Positions 38,810 to 50,717 of a stretch of DNA of 64,000 nucleotides are shown here, piece after piece; positions within the stretch are counted from its first letter, which is position 1, and each line of letters opens with the position of its first letter. A program made the translations under genes and the position numbers. The notes under the pieces were generated by a model that did no database searches, was not told where the DNA came from, and saw nothing but the letters and a program-made list of their open reading frames with translations. Origin of the DNA: Climacium dendroides (Eukaryota; Streptophyta; Bryopsida; Hypnales; Climaciaceae); the NCBI GenBank assembly GCA_950106755.1, contig OX467082.1:14818001-14882000 (forward strand), read 5' to 3'.

Positions 38810-39135
38810 CATCCATTCCATTCCATGCCTTGAAGCTTTCAATTCAAGCTCCAACAACAAATCATTCGGAAACAAATCACAACTGATCGAGAATCCCCCG
38901 GGAAAAATTAACCATCGATCCGTCCACCCATTCAAACACGTTCTCGCACATGTACATAATCAGATGACAGACGCGCAGTGAGAGTTTTTGACAATGTGTC
39001 GGTACAAGCAATCAGGCTAATCCATTCCATTCCATTCCTTGAAGCTTTCAATTGAAGCTCAAACGTAAACACCACCCCTTTGGCAGCAATTGAAAGCACT
39101 GAAGATACGAAAACCACCCATTCAAACACATACAA
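38810..39135. repeat. Direct duplication in the haloperoxidase gene 3' flank
   Basis: 38814-38945 and 39019-39131 both contain ATCCATTCCATTCCAT, CCTTGAAGCTTTCAATT, AAGCTC and CCACCCATTCAAACAC, in that order. The minus-strand frames there (with an ELKASR.GMEW match) are translations of the duplicated unit. It lies within 400 bases downstream of the stop codon and may be part of the 3' untranslated region. Confidence 0.85.
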
Positions 39136-39213
39136 GTTTCAACCTATCTACACTGCCAGTTTCATTTTGAATTAGTCTCAATTCTTTGAATTATAATGAT
39201 CCTGAAGTCCTAA

Positions 39214-41946
39214 TTAAACATCAGTTGTGATGGGACTGAACTCCCCGGATTTCTTCGGCACCTTGGCCAGGATGTTCAGGAACGCCAGGTCCGGCAACGT
39301 GCCCGAAGGCGTGACCTGCCCCCAATGCTTCTCCACGTACTCCGCCACAGTGGTGCCTACCACGTAGCCGTCGTCCACGGCGTCTTGGAAGTGCGCTCCA
39401 GCATACATCCTCGACAGCTGCGACTCTTTGATGAAGGCTTCCAGGGAAGAATAGTGCCGTGTCGGAATGGGGTCGCCCTCGAAACCTGCGCAGTCGAACG
39501 TCCCGCCGCCCGCTATCGTGAACGACACCTGCACGCATACACGGAATGAATTTGCATCAAGTAACTTGAATCTAGTTATCATAAGCTTTGCATGTTCACC
39601 ACTGCACACGCCAGTGCATGTAAAACCCCTGTTGAAACTTCACCCTTGAAGGACGTGGCCACCATGACCAAGGTAGTCACCAAAATGCTCCGATTATTGG
39701 AACAATAGGTGCATTCTTTGTTTCTACAGTTAACAATGGAGTCATACATCGGACACTTTTGTTCCTCAGCGTCCTTCGAGGGTTAACTTGAATCTAGCTA
39801 GATCAATCCTAGTTCCTGTATTAATCTCCTGTACGTCGTTGAAAATTGAGACTGTAACATTTTGGGAGGTTGAGACAGCATCTCTGTGGATGTTGTAAGT
39901 TACTTCAATGCTGTTCAAAATTCAGCATGTTTCAGCAGTGGGTTGGCACCATACTTCGGAACGAAGAAGGGCTTCCAGAGAAAATTCTCACAGGTTGAAG
40001 TTTTCCCAGCGTTTTGCAACTACATCTGATCGAGAGATTGTGGCTCAAGCTCAAGAGCACAGAATGTTGTTCAAAAGAGAAGAGAGAAGAACGCCAACTC
40101 CGGAAAGCTTGAATCTGACAGATTCGACTGTAAAGCCTATTTAACAATGATGCAAACCCTCAGTTGAAACGACATCAATTGGCATCATAGGATCATTTGT
40201 GTTGTTTCAACCAACGAGAAGGTTCAGCAGCATCTCAATGTTCTCATTATTTATGTTGATTTTCAATAATTAAACGGGGGTAAGTGTTAACGAATCGAAG
40301 ACTAACATTCATCACTTCTTTTGGCAATTGCATTAGAACTAGCCAATGCAAGGAACAGTGTATCACTTACCTTCTTCCCTTTCCCGAAGAACGTCTGCAA
40401 CGGCCTCGCCCCCGCGGACACAAACGTCACAGTCCCTGACGGCCACTCGGGCTCCAACGGCGTCGGCAGAAACGGCGTCCAATTCGGAATAGGCCGATGC
40501 CTTGAATCCCCTTCTTGATACGCCTGCGACGGCCTCCAAAACCAAAACCCATACTTCAGCGTCGCCTGCGCGATCCCCGCATCGTACTGCGCCACGCTAA
40601 TCTTCGCCAACAGCTCCACACTCTCATACAAGCTCGTCTCCTTGGGCAACGCACTCTGCGCCGCGGCGTTCGCTTGCTGCTCTACGTGGCACTTATTGTT
40701 GTTCAATCTCGAACACGCGATCAGATTCGCAGTCAGGTTCATCTCGGCTGTGCGTCCTGGCCAGTCAATCCGCCCGATGTCCTTCAACCCCGTCCAATTC
40801 TCGTCCCATTCCTTGGAAGGTATCACTGGGGGTTTCAAGTTCGCGAAGTAGGTTTTCACAAAGGCGATGGGGTGGGGGATGACGAAGGGCTTCCAGAGAG
40901 TCATGACGTGGAAGGAGAAAGTGGCGGCGTCTTGGCCGGAGGGGGAGTCGTCGAAGAAACGGAAGACGCCGGTGGGGGCGGGGCGGTGGGCGGCTTTGAG
41001 CGCGCGCTTGACGGCGCCTAGAGTGAATTCGGAGGAAGTGGTTCCCCGCTTTTGGATCATGCTGTAGGCGACGGTTTCGCCGATGCGTTGGGCGAGGATT
41101 TGCTGGGGGAGGGTGACATTGGAAAGGCGAAGCTGGGTGTCTAACAGGGGACCGATCTGAAGGTCTAGCACCTGCACAAGTAACACGTACCCCAAATTCC
41201 AGTGAATGCAATTCGTCAGTGCACGTGAAATTGCAGTAGCAATCCTCGTGTCGAACACGTGAACGTCACACAGGAGAAATCCAAAATGGAAACTGGAGAA
41301 ATGTCCTTTTGTAAACGTCTAAATTTCATTAGTAGCGTATCCTATTGTACGTAGCCTATTGTACTTATCCTATCGTATCTTCACTGAATGTTGACTTCAA
41401 ATTTCTTCAGAAAATCCGTCTACAGATATACGACTTGGATTTCTCCGATGTCACAATTTATAAGGCATTGAGAAGACGATATAAATTCCATTACTAGCGT
41501 ATCCCAGTGTACCCTATAATTCTAGAATCATCACTGGACATGGACTATGGACTGAATTCTTCAAACATATAAGCAGAGAGATTCATCTATAGATAGATAT
41601 GGCATTGCAATGACCCCTGTAGTGACCAAAGAACTAGCTGTACCTGTGAGAATGAGAAGTAGTGTCCGAGGATTTTCCAACTGGCGTACGCTACCACGGC
41701 CTCTTCCTTGGTGCCGCCTCCGAGCCCGCGAAGCGCCAGCAGCGCGTGCCACTGGGAGAGGTGGAGCTGCTGCTGGATGCCGGCGGTCAAGGGTGCGGCG
41801 AATTGGCTGCACATGAGCGTGTTGAGCAGGTCCGTCCACTGGAAGGCCACATTGTCCACCGCGGCTGTCACGGGAGTCGGGACTTGCACTAGTAGCAACA
41901 CCAGCACCAGCACCGCCATCGTCTTGTATGCATTTCCCATCGCCAT
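39214..41946 (-). CDS. Secreted vanadium-haloperoxidase/PAP2-like protein, complete, three exons; PSGH histidine replaced
   Basis: The protein has 472 residues from exons 41946-41644, 41171-40371 and 39528-39214, with GT..AG introns in phase 0 and stop TAA. Residues 1-28 or so (MAMGNAYKTMAVLVLVLLLV..) form a signal peptide, so it should be secreted or vacuolar. The C-terminal half shows the vanadate/phosphate-binding layout of the haloperoxidase and PAP2 families: Lys307 and Arg314 in K-x6-R-P (KYGFWFWRP), a PSG motif at 345-347 in EPEWPSGTVTF, and Arg408 with His414 in SRMYAGAHFQD. In haloperoxidases PSG is followed by the acid-base histidine; here residue 348 is threonine. The other five positions are kept with family spacing. 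The start at 41946 is preferred to a TTG further upstream. Haloperoxidase activity is therefore doubtful; a vanadate or phosphate-binding or altered activity is possible. Confidence 0.85.
39690..39790 (-). repeat. Repeat family R2, copy 3, in intron 2 of the haloperoxidase-like gene
   Basis: Its reverse complement contains GTTAACCCTCGAAGGACGCT, GTATGACTCCATTGTTAACT and AAGAATGCACCTATTGTTCC, matching 25783-25880. Confidence 0.8.
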
Positions 41947-42469
41947 CGATCGATGTAACAGTTGCAAATAATCAACAAAACTTCACCTCCGATTATTCCC
42001 AGATCACTCAACGTTCAAAAGTTCACAGAATCTTCACAAGCTCAATAAAACTACACCGAGTCTCCAAAAGTTCTGTCAATGCCGATTCATAGCAAGGTTT
42101 TCAATTCCTCATGGACCACAAGACTACGACTCCGATCAATCCCATCTGCTGTCCAACTCAAGCTGAACCTGAAACATGCAAGGTTCATACGACAATGGGG
42201 ATTGGACCATCTTATGTATACGGAAATGTGGAGTTATCTTGATGGAGTGAATGATCAATCACGAAGCAGCTGACTTTATTGATTCGGCCAGGGATGCGAT
42301 GACAAAGTACACTGGGACACGAGTCAGAGTACTGGGGTCGGCCATACTGTGTATGCACGTGCGCGCGAGGTTCGGAATCTTGTGACCCTGATGAGCTGAT
42401 CGGTCGGAGCACTGATCGACGTTCCGCTGGCTGGGCCACCGCAGCTGGAGCCGTCTGGAGACAGGGCCC
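41947..42469 (-). promoter_or_regulatory. Upstream region of the haloperoxidase-like gene
   Basis: It should hold the promoter and 5' leader. No TATA box or regulatory motif could be assigned with confidence, and overlapping short frames on both strands have no domain. Confidence 0.4.
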
Positions 42470-42695
42470 GGGAGGATTGACCCATGTATTGCCCCATCAA
42501 AGGGTAAATGTAAAAATCGCCCCCTATTTTGTGCCGCATAAATTTTGTACCTCTTCACGACTTCCAGCTAATGTGGGGCCTCACGATTGCAAATATGAAT
42601 TCAGAATTTGCAGATTTTATCGTATGCGACAAATAAAAAATTTCAGCGTTTCCTGCAGGGGTAAAACACGGGGCAGTACATGGGTCAATCCTCCC
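42470..42695. mobile_element. MITE of 226 bp with about 25-bp terminal inverted repeats
   Basis: It begins GGGAGGATTGACCCATGTAT TGCCCC and ends with the reverse complement of nearly the same sequence. It is non-coding. It lies about 520 bases upstream of the haloperoxidase-like start codon. Confidence 0.88.
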
Positions 42696-43220
42696 TGGCC
42701 GATGGACAGTGGAATTAAATTAATAGACACACTTTTGTTTGTTTCTCGTGATAGAGGATCGGAGTAAATTAACCTTCGATTACAGAATGCAAAAAAAAAA
42801 AAAAAAATCCCACTAGGATGTAGAGGAAAAAAACAGATGGTCAACCCGGGTTTAGAGAAGCTGGACTGTGAGAGCACGTAAATTCCCATCGGCAGCGAAT
42901 AATAAGCCATCATGTTTTTCTCTGCCGGAACCGATGGTCTTCGATCGAACGGTAAATTAAAAACCAGTTGCCCCTGTCTGACATTATCACAATCCAGATG
43001 GACAAGCATTGATCATGTGCTAGTGAAGACAAAACTGCGATACGCAATGGGGCACATATCTTAGATCCGTCATCAAGTTCCGAATAACTCATGATTGGAG
43101 AAACTTCAGTGCATGTCAACTTCTTTAAATTAGATGTAGACTAGAGTGCCTTGTGGCGTTGCCACAATCAAAACAAAAGTAAAAATAATTTTCTAATTTT
43201 TTTAGAACCAAAAACAACTC
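42696..43220. other. Spacer, nothing recognised
   Basis: A poly-A run at 42791-42807 and short frames only. Confidence 0.5.
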
Positions 43221-43461
43221 AAAAATCCATAACTTTCTCACCGTGATTCGGAATGCCATGAAACCAAGCCTGTGCGCCCCTCCTCGTCGAGAGCTTTCGG
43301 ACAATACCAAAATTGTGATCAAAATATTAAAAAAATAATTTTTTAATTATTTAATTCATAAAAATATTTCAAAAATGCATAACTTTCTCACCGTGAGTCA
43401 GAATGCCACAGAACCAAGCCCGTGCACCCCTCCTCGCCGAGCGCTTTCCAACGGTACCAAG
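43221..43461. repeat. Direct repeat pair, about 90-bp unit, period about 151 bp
   Basis: Both units contain CATAACTTTCTCACCGTGA, GGAATGCCA/AGAATGCCA, AACCAAGCC, CACCCCTCCTCG/CGCCCCTCCTCG and a closing ATACCAA/GTACCAA. No domain is seen. Confidence 0.88.
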
Positions 43462-43502
43462 CAAGCAACCAAGAGATGCACGGTCCAAGAGATCTCAACG
43501 TG

Positions 43503-43610
43503 ACAAACAAAACAAACAAAACAAACAAAACAAACAAAACAAACAAAACAAACAAGACAAACAAAACAAACAAAACAATCAAAACAAACAAAACAAACAA
43601 AACAAACAAC
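43503..43610. repeat. 9-bp minisatellite (ACAAACAAA)n, 12 copies
   Basis: It is nearly perfect, with substitutions in two units. It yields artefactual low-complexity open frames on both strands (NKQ or CFV repeats). Confidence 0.97.
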
Positions 43611-44234
43611 CTGTCTTAATAGAAGAGATTGCATGCCAATACTGTAGTGCGTCCTAAAACAAAAAGCCACAAGCAATCATGTACAGGCTCCAGATTTTAG
43701 ACTTGTATGTGTCGCAGTTTTTTGACTCAGAAATCGTGCCCATTCAATTACCGAAATTGACCATTTCATGAAAGTTGGTGGCAGCTTCCCTTCCCTTCCC
43801 AATTGCGAATCGAAAACTGCGGAGCACTACTGTAGCAGCTCTTCCTCAGAATAACTAGATATTTCGTTTGACCGTACCGACCATAAAAAATTGCCCAATT
43901 CACTGCAGAAAACTGCCAAGGTAATAAATAACATGATTCTGCCCTTCGGCACACGATTGCTTGCGCTGTTCGGTTGTACTGTACCCTGGGATTGCATCCC
44001 GCTTCTGGGAGGGAATCTGGACAAGTGGGTTCCCGGAGATCGTGCGCTGTGTATTTGATGCGGATGTTGGGTCAAGGCAACAAGCCCAGTTGGAGTGGAC
44101 TCCGTTTATTTATTTATTCCTTCTTTTTTTTCTTTTTTTTTAAGACTTAAATTCCAGGGTTTATTATGTGTTTTAAAAAAAAAGTCTACTGCTATTTTAC
44201 ACATCATTTACAAACGCATATACTTCCTTTTAGG
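43611..44234. other. Spacer, nothing recognised
   Basis: Moderate GC up to 44100, then AT-rich. No domain-bearing frame. Confidence 0.5.
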
Positions 44235-44354
44235 CTACCTACCTACCTATCTACTTACCTACCTATCTACCTATCTATCTACCTACCATCCTACCTATTT
44301 ATCTATCTATCTACTTATCTATCTACCTACCTATCTATCTATCAACCTATCTAT
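44235..44354. repeat. (CTAC/CTAT)n tetranucleotide microsatellite
   Basis: Imperfect 4-bp units over 120 bases. The tyrosine/leucine-rich frame at 44095-44568 is a product of this repeat. Confidence 0.95.
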
Positions 44355-46022
44355 GGTTCAAACTTGTGTTAAAAGAAAGGGACAACATGGCAATATTCCG
44401 TATGCCATTTACACGAGTCAAGAGCACATACAACAGCGCTTCTTGACATGTCAACCTCATAGATGTGCCAATTCTGTCTCCAATAAGTCCAAATTGCAAT
44501 ACAACTCCCATGTTTCTTCATCCCTGTGCCATCTTTCTATCATTAGCTCAATTAGGTGGACTATCTAGATACTTTGCACCAACAAGATCAAGCCATATTA
44601 AGATCATTTTTATGGTTGATATCTTGATCCCTCCTACAATGATACACGGCAAGCAAAAGAGCCTCCAAATATTGGCTCCTTGTCTAATTCCTTTTAAATG
44701 CAAGGATTTGATGATGTTCAGGGTCCAATGTCTTAAAATTCTCACATTCAAAGCCAATTATGAAGCTAGTTGGGTTGTTGTATAACTAAATATGGCTTAT
44801 GGTGTTTGTTACATCCATCTTCTACCAATTCGAAAGAGACTCAAGCACTCAATGCCACCATAGTTTCTGAGAGTCATTTGTAAACTCAAGACAAAGAGTG
44901 GATTTTTTTTTTGTGATCAAAAGTATATATTAGGAGCTAGGCTACAAAAATGGTGTTGGGATTCCAAAATTGCAACCAACAAGTGCTACAATTTTCCATA
45001 AGCAATTTAGATGGTTATGGTCTTTGAACAATTTTGCATTGTTTTTGAGTATGATTGAAGGTTTTCTCTAGTGAATATACAATAACAAATAATGGTAACT
45101 TGCAAACACCTCATACATGTCAATTAGCACACTAACGGTTTGTTAATTGACATGGATACAGGTGAGGGTTACCACCTCCTAAGGATCTTTTTCAAAAATC
45201 TCCAAACAAATTGATGGATGCGTAAAGAGCATGTCTTGTTTGCCATGAATCATGCTTGCATTTAGCATAAAAGTACAATGGCATTTTTTCTCTAAAAGCA
45301 TGAGTTTTTGTAAGTTCATTTGGTTGATGTTTTGCTTCTCTGAGTTCCTTCACTAGATCAAGGTTATTTTATGGCAAAGATGGAATGCAAGCCACTATGT
45401 GGCTTAACATTCAAGTTCTCATTGTTGGACTATTTTATTTCTAAGGGAAGAAACTTTTGTTATTTTTTTGTTGGTCATTCTCTAGGTGATGAATCAAACC
45501 AATGTAACAAAGCTTTGGTCAACAAGTTCAAAATGAACTAAGCCTTGAGACCAATATAGGTTGATATTTTAAATAACTACCTTGACTACTAGAATCATTT
45601 CAGATTCTTACTAGTCTGTAGTAATTTCTTTTTTGAGAAATTTACTTTGGATGAATGGGTTACTTATTAGATAGTTTTGATGATTTATTCTACGAATTAG
45701 ATTCTATTCTTTGTTAATAACACAAAATTGAGTTAAGCTAACAATATTGAGTATGAAGATCGATATAGGAGTAGAATCTACTCTAACTTTTGTAATCAAG
45801 GAAGTATCAAAAAAACATTTTTTCTCTTATACAAGTAAAGAAACTTTTATTGCAAGAAAAAGAGGATGAGAATCCAGGCACATTTGTTTTTGTTTTTGGA
45901 TTTTTGGGTGTAGGAGGGGATTTTGTTTGTTTAGGGTGGAGGCAATGAGCGTGAGTGTACTGTTCGGAAAATTAATTCCTTTGGAATATTTGGAGTTCAT
46001 AGATTACAAAAAGAATGGATAC
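44355..46022. other. AT-rich DNA, nothing recognised
   Basis: No domain found. It ends at the target site of the Copia element. Confidence 0.5.
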
Positions 46023-46239
46023 TGTTGAAAATAAAAACGGAACAAAAACTCAAAACACAAAACACCAAAGTATGCAAGAGAAAAAAAATACACACACTAA
46101 CATTGAAGAATGAAAGTATATACAAAATGAGAGAGATGATTAATAGTACTCTCTCCGTATTAGCTAAGAATTACCATTAACTACTTTATTGACTACTCTA
46201 CTATGCATCATGGGAGCGTTCACACTATGTTTCTTAACA
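46023..46239 (-). repeat. Copia 3' LTR (217 bp)
   Basis: Partner of 52180-52385; both contain CTACTTTATTGACTA and CACTATGTTTCTTAACA. Several substitutions and indels between the two show that the insertion is not recent. Confidence 0.93.
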
Positions 46240-47149
46240 CTCCTCCTCGCTCGACATAATAATAAAGATAAAATAATAAAATTAATATGGGCTAGTCGAT
46301 GAAAGCAATAGAATCATTCAATTGAATGCGAAATATAGTCGCCAAGTCATGGACTTGGTTGATTGGTTTCATACGTCAGTGGTCAACCAACTAGTCCATG
46401 GTTTGATCCTCGTCGGCCTTGTTGACTAGTTTGGGAAACTCTCGGTTTGGCATGCTAATGAAGCAGGAATAATAGTCGACCTGCTATCCCACTTCTGAGT
46501 TGTAATGTGACAAGATGCAAGACCCTCCAAGATGGTTAACAAGCTCCAACATTGAACCCCAAACCGTGGTTCTCACCACAATCCCACCTTTTTCTATTTG
46601 AAAATTTTCATAATCTTAAAAGTTTACGGTTGTTGCCTCATTAAAACCTTATCTAGAAAAACCTTGATTATATTCAAAGAAAAAACTACATATGAAGGAA
46701 AAATGATACAACTTCTTTATCAAACTATTCTCATAGTAAAACCTAGTGAGAAAAATCCATGAAAGGATATCAAAAAGATCAATAAATTTTATAATGAAAA
46801 TCTATTGAATTTCTTATTCCAAAATACTAAGTTGCCGCATTCCAATGTTATGGATAAGTCGACGATGAGTAAATGATGGAAGAGCCTTGGTAAAAAGATT
46901 AGCAAGATTATCTACTGATGTAATTTTCTTAATGTCAAGTACTTTATCTGTAATCAAATCATTAGTATAGATGAAATATTTTGGATCAATATTCTTAGTA
47001 TGATCACTTTTAATAAAACCTACTTACATTTGAGTAATATAAGTACTATTGTCTTTGTATAAAATAGTTGGAAAATTATCATAAAATAATCCATAGTTTA
47101 TTTGAATGAATTTATCAATTGATCTTAACTAGATGCATTTTCGAAATGC

Positions 47150-48420
47150 TTCATACAAAGCAATAATTTCTGCATGATTAAATGATGTTACAGTGATTGT
47201 TTACTTTATTGATTTTCAAGATATTGCAGCTCCATGTTGCAAAAAAACATAGCCTATCTGAGATTTGGATGTTGTAGGATTTGATCTATATCCAGCATCA
47301 GTATATTTAATCAATGTTGGATCTAGTAATTGAATATAGTGTAGTCTTAAATCTTCAGTTCCTTTCAAATAACGGAAAAAGTATTTGATGTCAGTCCAAT
47401 GTCAAAGTGTAAAACGAGTACTATGCCTTGCAAGAACACTAATTGCAAATGCAATATCAGACCTTGTAGATGTAGCTAAGTATAAATATAAAAGTGCTTT
47501 AACCGTAGCGAGGTATAGATAGTTTTCACTCAATGTTTTCTCCTCCTCCTTGCAAGGATGGTAAGGATCTTCACCTTTAAAATTCCAATCTACCATAGGT
47601 GATGATAGAGGATATGCATTGAATATGTTGAATCTTTTAAAGATTTGGTTGATGTACGTCGTTTGAGAAAGAAAAATGCTACCATCTTTAAAATGAAGAA
47701 TTTGTAAACCAATACAAAAGTAATTTTGCCAAGTACCTTCATTTCAAACTCACAAACAAGAAGCTGAGTAGCTACAATATATGCAGATTTGATACTTATA
47801 AGGTTTAAGTCATCAACATAAACAACAATGATGACAAAATCATCATTGTCTCGTTTGATAAAAAGACATGGAAGCAATGCATCGTTAATAAAGTGATTCT
47901 CAATAAGAAATTGTCATAGGCATTAATACCACATGCGTTCAGATTGTTTGAGACTATATAGTGTACATTGTAATTTAACGCCACGATATTCGCCTGGAAT
48001 AGTTGCACTTGGATTTGTAGATTCAAGGCCAGGTGGGACTCTCATATATATTAGTATGAAGTGAGCCATAAAGATAAACTATTATTACATCCATGAGACG
48101 TATCTCAAGAATGACATGAACTGCCATTCCAAGAAGATATTGGAAAGTAATTGAATCCATCACTAAAGAATATGTGATATCATAATCAATACCAAACTTT
48201 TGTGTGAATCCTTGAGCAATAAGACAAACTTTGTAACGAATAATTTGACCTTTGTCATTTTGTTTGCGTACAAAGACTAGTTTGTATCCAAGAGGTCATG
48301 AATTGAGATTATTTACGATAGGTTCAAAGACTTGTCTCTTGCGCTAAGAATCATACTCCTCCTCAATAATAGCTTTCCACTTGAGCCAATCAGAGCGATT
48401 CATCGCATCTTCAATAGTAT
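47150..48420 (-). pseudogene. Copia reverse transcriptase and RNase H remnant
   Basis: VIIVVYVDDLNLI (47590-47877) is the catalytic YVDD box of Copia reverse transcriptase. RSDIAFAISVLARHS (47402-47596) is the region just after it. The RNase H start DAGYRSNPTTSKSQIGY is readable near 47235-47300. Stops and frameshifts lie between them. Confidence 0.9.
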
Positions 48421-48505
48421 GCGGTTTGGAATCATCTTTTTCGCAAGAAAAATTTTCGACAATCATTAAAATGAATGGTTCATCTATGTCAATACTTACT
48501 CTATT

Positions 48506-49935
48506 CTATATATGACCAATATCGTAGTACATTATAGATAATTTTGTATTCAACTGAGATATTTCTTTTTTAGAAGTAGATGGATGAATAAAATTTGTAG
48601 TAGTTGTTGTAGGTAGAGAAGAATTAGTAGCATCAAAGATTGCCTTGCGTTTGCGTGGTTGCTTATCTGGTCCACGAGTCCGTTTGCTCATAGATTGAGG
48701 AATAAGAATGGTTATAGTTTTTGGTATAAAAACTCGTACAGAGAGATTCTGAGCTGCATTTAATGGAGTTTTAGTGATTCTTGGTGCATCATTGAATCTA
48801 TTAGGTGTTTGATCTGCAATCTTTTGTAAAGACAAAATCTTAGCAATTTCATTTTCGGTCAAAAATGTCCGTGAATCAAGATTTAATGTAAATGTTTGAA
48901 GTGCTTGAAAAGTAAGACTAGTAAAAGTGTCTTGAATAGATATTGCTCCTTTCAAAAATAGAAATACGTCTTTTTCAAACCGGCAATTGGCGAAATACGT
49001 ACGAAGTAATGTACCAATAAAAGAGTTAATATAACGAATAATGTTGAGAGAGTCAAATCCAATATAGATACCTTTTGGGCGACGAACACCAATAGTATGA
49101 CGTTGAGGTTCTGTAATTGTAATCCAAACACGGCATCCAAATACTTGCAAATGAGATACATTAGAAACACGTCCTGAAAAAAGTTCTTGTAAAGAAACAA
49201 TCTCCATAGATGAAGGACGAAGTCGAATTAAAGTTGTAGCATATAGCATTGCATATCTCTACATGTATGCGGGCAAATTTGCATATAAAAGTAAAGGCCT
49301 TGTAATAAGTTGGATTCGCTTGATGAAAGATTTTACCAATGTATTTTGAGTATGTTCATATGGAACTAAATATGTCAAATTAATTCCAGTTGTAGTACAA
49401 TAATCTTCAAAAGATTTAGATCAAAATTCTTAGGCATTATCCATTCAAAACATATTGATTGAGTAATCAGGAAAATAAGCCTTGAACCGGATAAGCATGG
49501 AAAGTAAGTTGGCAAAAGCCAAATTTTGAATTGATAGTAAGAAAACATGAGATTGTCTGCTTGATGCATCAACCTAAACCAAAAAAATATCAAAATGGTC
49601 TAAACATAGGTGTTATAGGACTACAAATATTACTATACAGTCTCGAAAGCATTGGTGGTAATTCATTAGGCAGCTTCCATATAGATGGTATAGCAATCAA
49701 TTTGCCTTGTACACATGTTTGACATAGTGTCATTGAATTTACATTACTTGGCTATAAATTTATGATTAAAAACACATGGAAGAATTTTTCGAAATAAAGT
49801 AGAGCTTAGATGAACAAGTCTTTCATGCCACAGTGAAATTTTATTATCTTTAAAAGATAAAACAAAACTAAATACAATTGGTAGTCGGATTGAAATCTGA
49901 TATAAACTACTAATTGCAACAAAGGCTATTTCCAC
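48506..49935 (-). pseudogene. Copia GAG-pre-integrase and integrase remnant
   Basis: LWHERLVHLSSTLFRKILP (49744-49935) is the GAG-pre-integrase motif that precedes integrase. LIRLRPSSMEIVSLQELFSG and VFGCRVWITITEPQR (48506-49249) are the C-terminal integrase segment. The central catalytic part is split over several frames. Confidence 0.87.
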
Positions 49936-50117
49936 TACTTTATTGTTATGTACAAAACCAGAGCCTCTCGCCTATCTAGATTTTTGGTCGAGAGATGAAA
50001 ACTATTGGTGCAGATATTTTGATAGTTGATCAGGCTTCGAGGCATAAATGGAGAAAACATAATACACATGTATGTTATGGTGGTGTCCTCAGGCAAAATC
50101 ACCTTTACAGATCCCTC

Positions 50118-50717
50118 CTAAAAACAAAACACATTCGATCTAGCCATAGTCATTAAATTTTTGATTTGCCAAGTGGAAAGATTATTAACATAAAAAAATT
50201 GTTTATCCTGCAAGATAGTATGTGTAGTTGCAAAGTCAAAAAACGCATCACAAGACTCACTAGTGGAGGTATCCTTAGCAATATATGTTTCAAAATCTTT
50301 AGTTCCAAATGGGTTTATAGACGCATTTATCATATGAGCTTCACGACCCTGAGCTTGAAGTTTCTTGTTTTCTTAAAACATCTTGACAAAATAGTCTGAT
50401 GCGTGGTAAACATTTGCCAAATCGTCAACTCTACCACATTTATGGCAAGTACGCTTCTCTGACTGATGCTTACTATGGTTGTGAAAAGAAGAATACCAAT
50501 TCTTCTTCTTGTGCACATGATTATGATTACTAGATTGTTTATAACGATGTTTCTTAAATTTTTGTGTCTTAAGTTTGACATTAGAGACCTTAACAACATG
50601 AGACTTAGGAATTGTAGTCCCAATAGGGCGGGCCTTTGCATTGTACAAAAGGATCTCGTTTTGCTTTTTAGCAAAAAGTAATAGAGACATGAGATCTGAG
50701 TAGTTCTCAAATTTCAT
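50118..50717 (-). pseudogene. Copia gag C-terminus and protease remnant
   Basis: CHKCGRVDDLANVYHA (frame 50373-50717) corresponds to the CCHC zinc knuckle. The ligand positions for histidine and the last cysteine are now Asp and Tyr. Downstream in another frame, DFATTHTIL matches the Copia protease active-site region, where the residue after the catalytic Asp is now Phe. Frame breaks separate the parts. Confidence 0.85.

Noticed and set aside
40515..41211. Frames of 148 and 168 codons within the haloperoxidase-like exon 2
   Set aside because: Antisense and shifted-frame shadows of a GC-rich coding exon; the 318-codon minus-strand frame matches the family and joins both neighbouring exons in frame.
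43503..43610. Possible CRISPR-like array
   Set aside because: A simple 9-bp minisatellite without spacers, in a plant nuclear context.
43388..43676. Frames rich in CFV or NKQ repeats, like a membrane or low-complexity protein
   Set aside because: Pure products of the 9-bp minisatellite.
44095..44568. 157-codon plus-strand frame
   Set aside because: Its central part is the CTAC/CTAT microsatellite; the rest has no domain.
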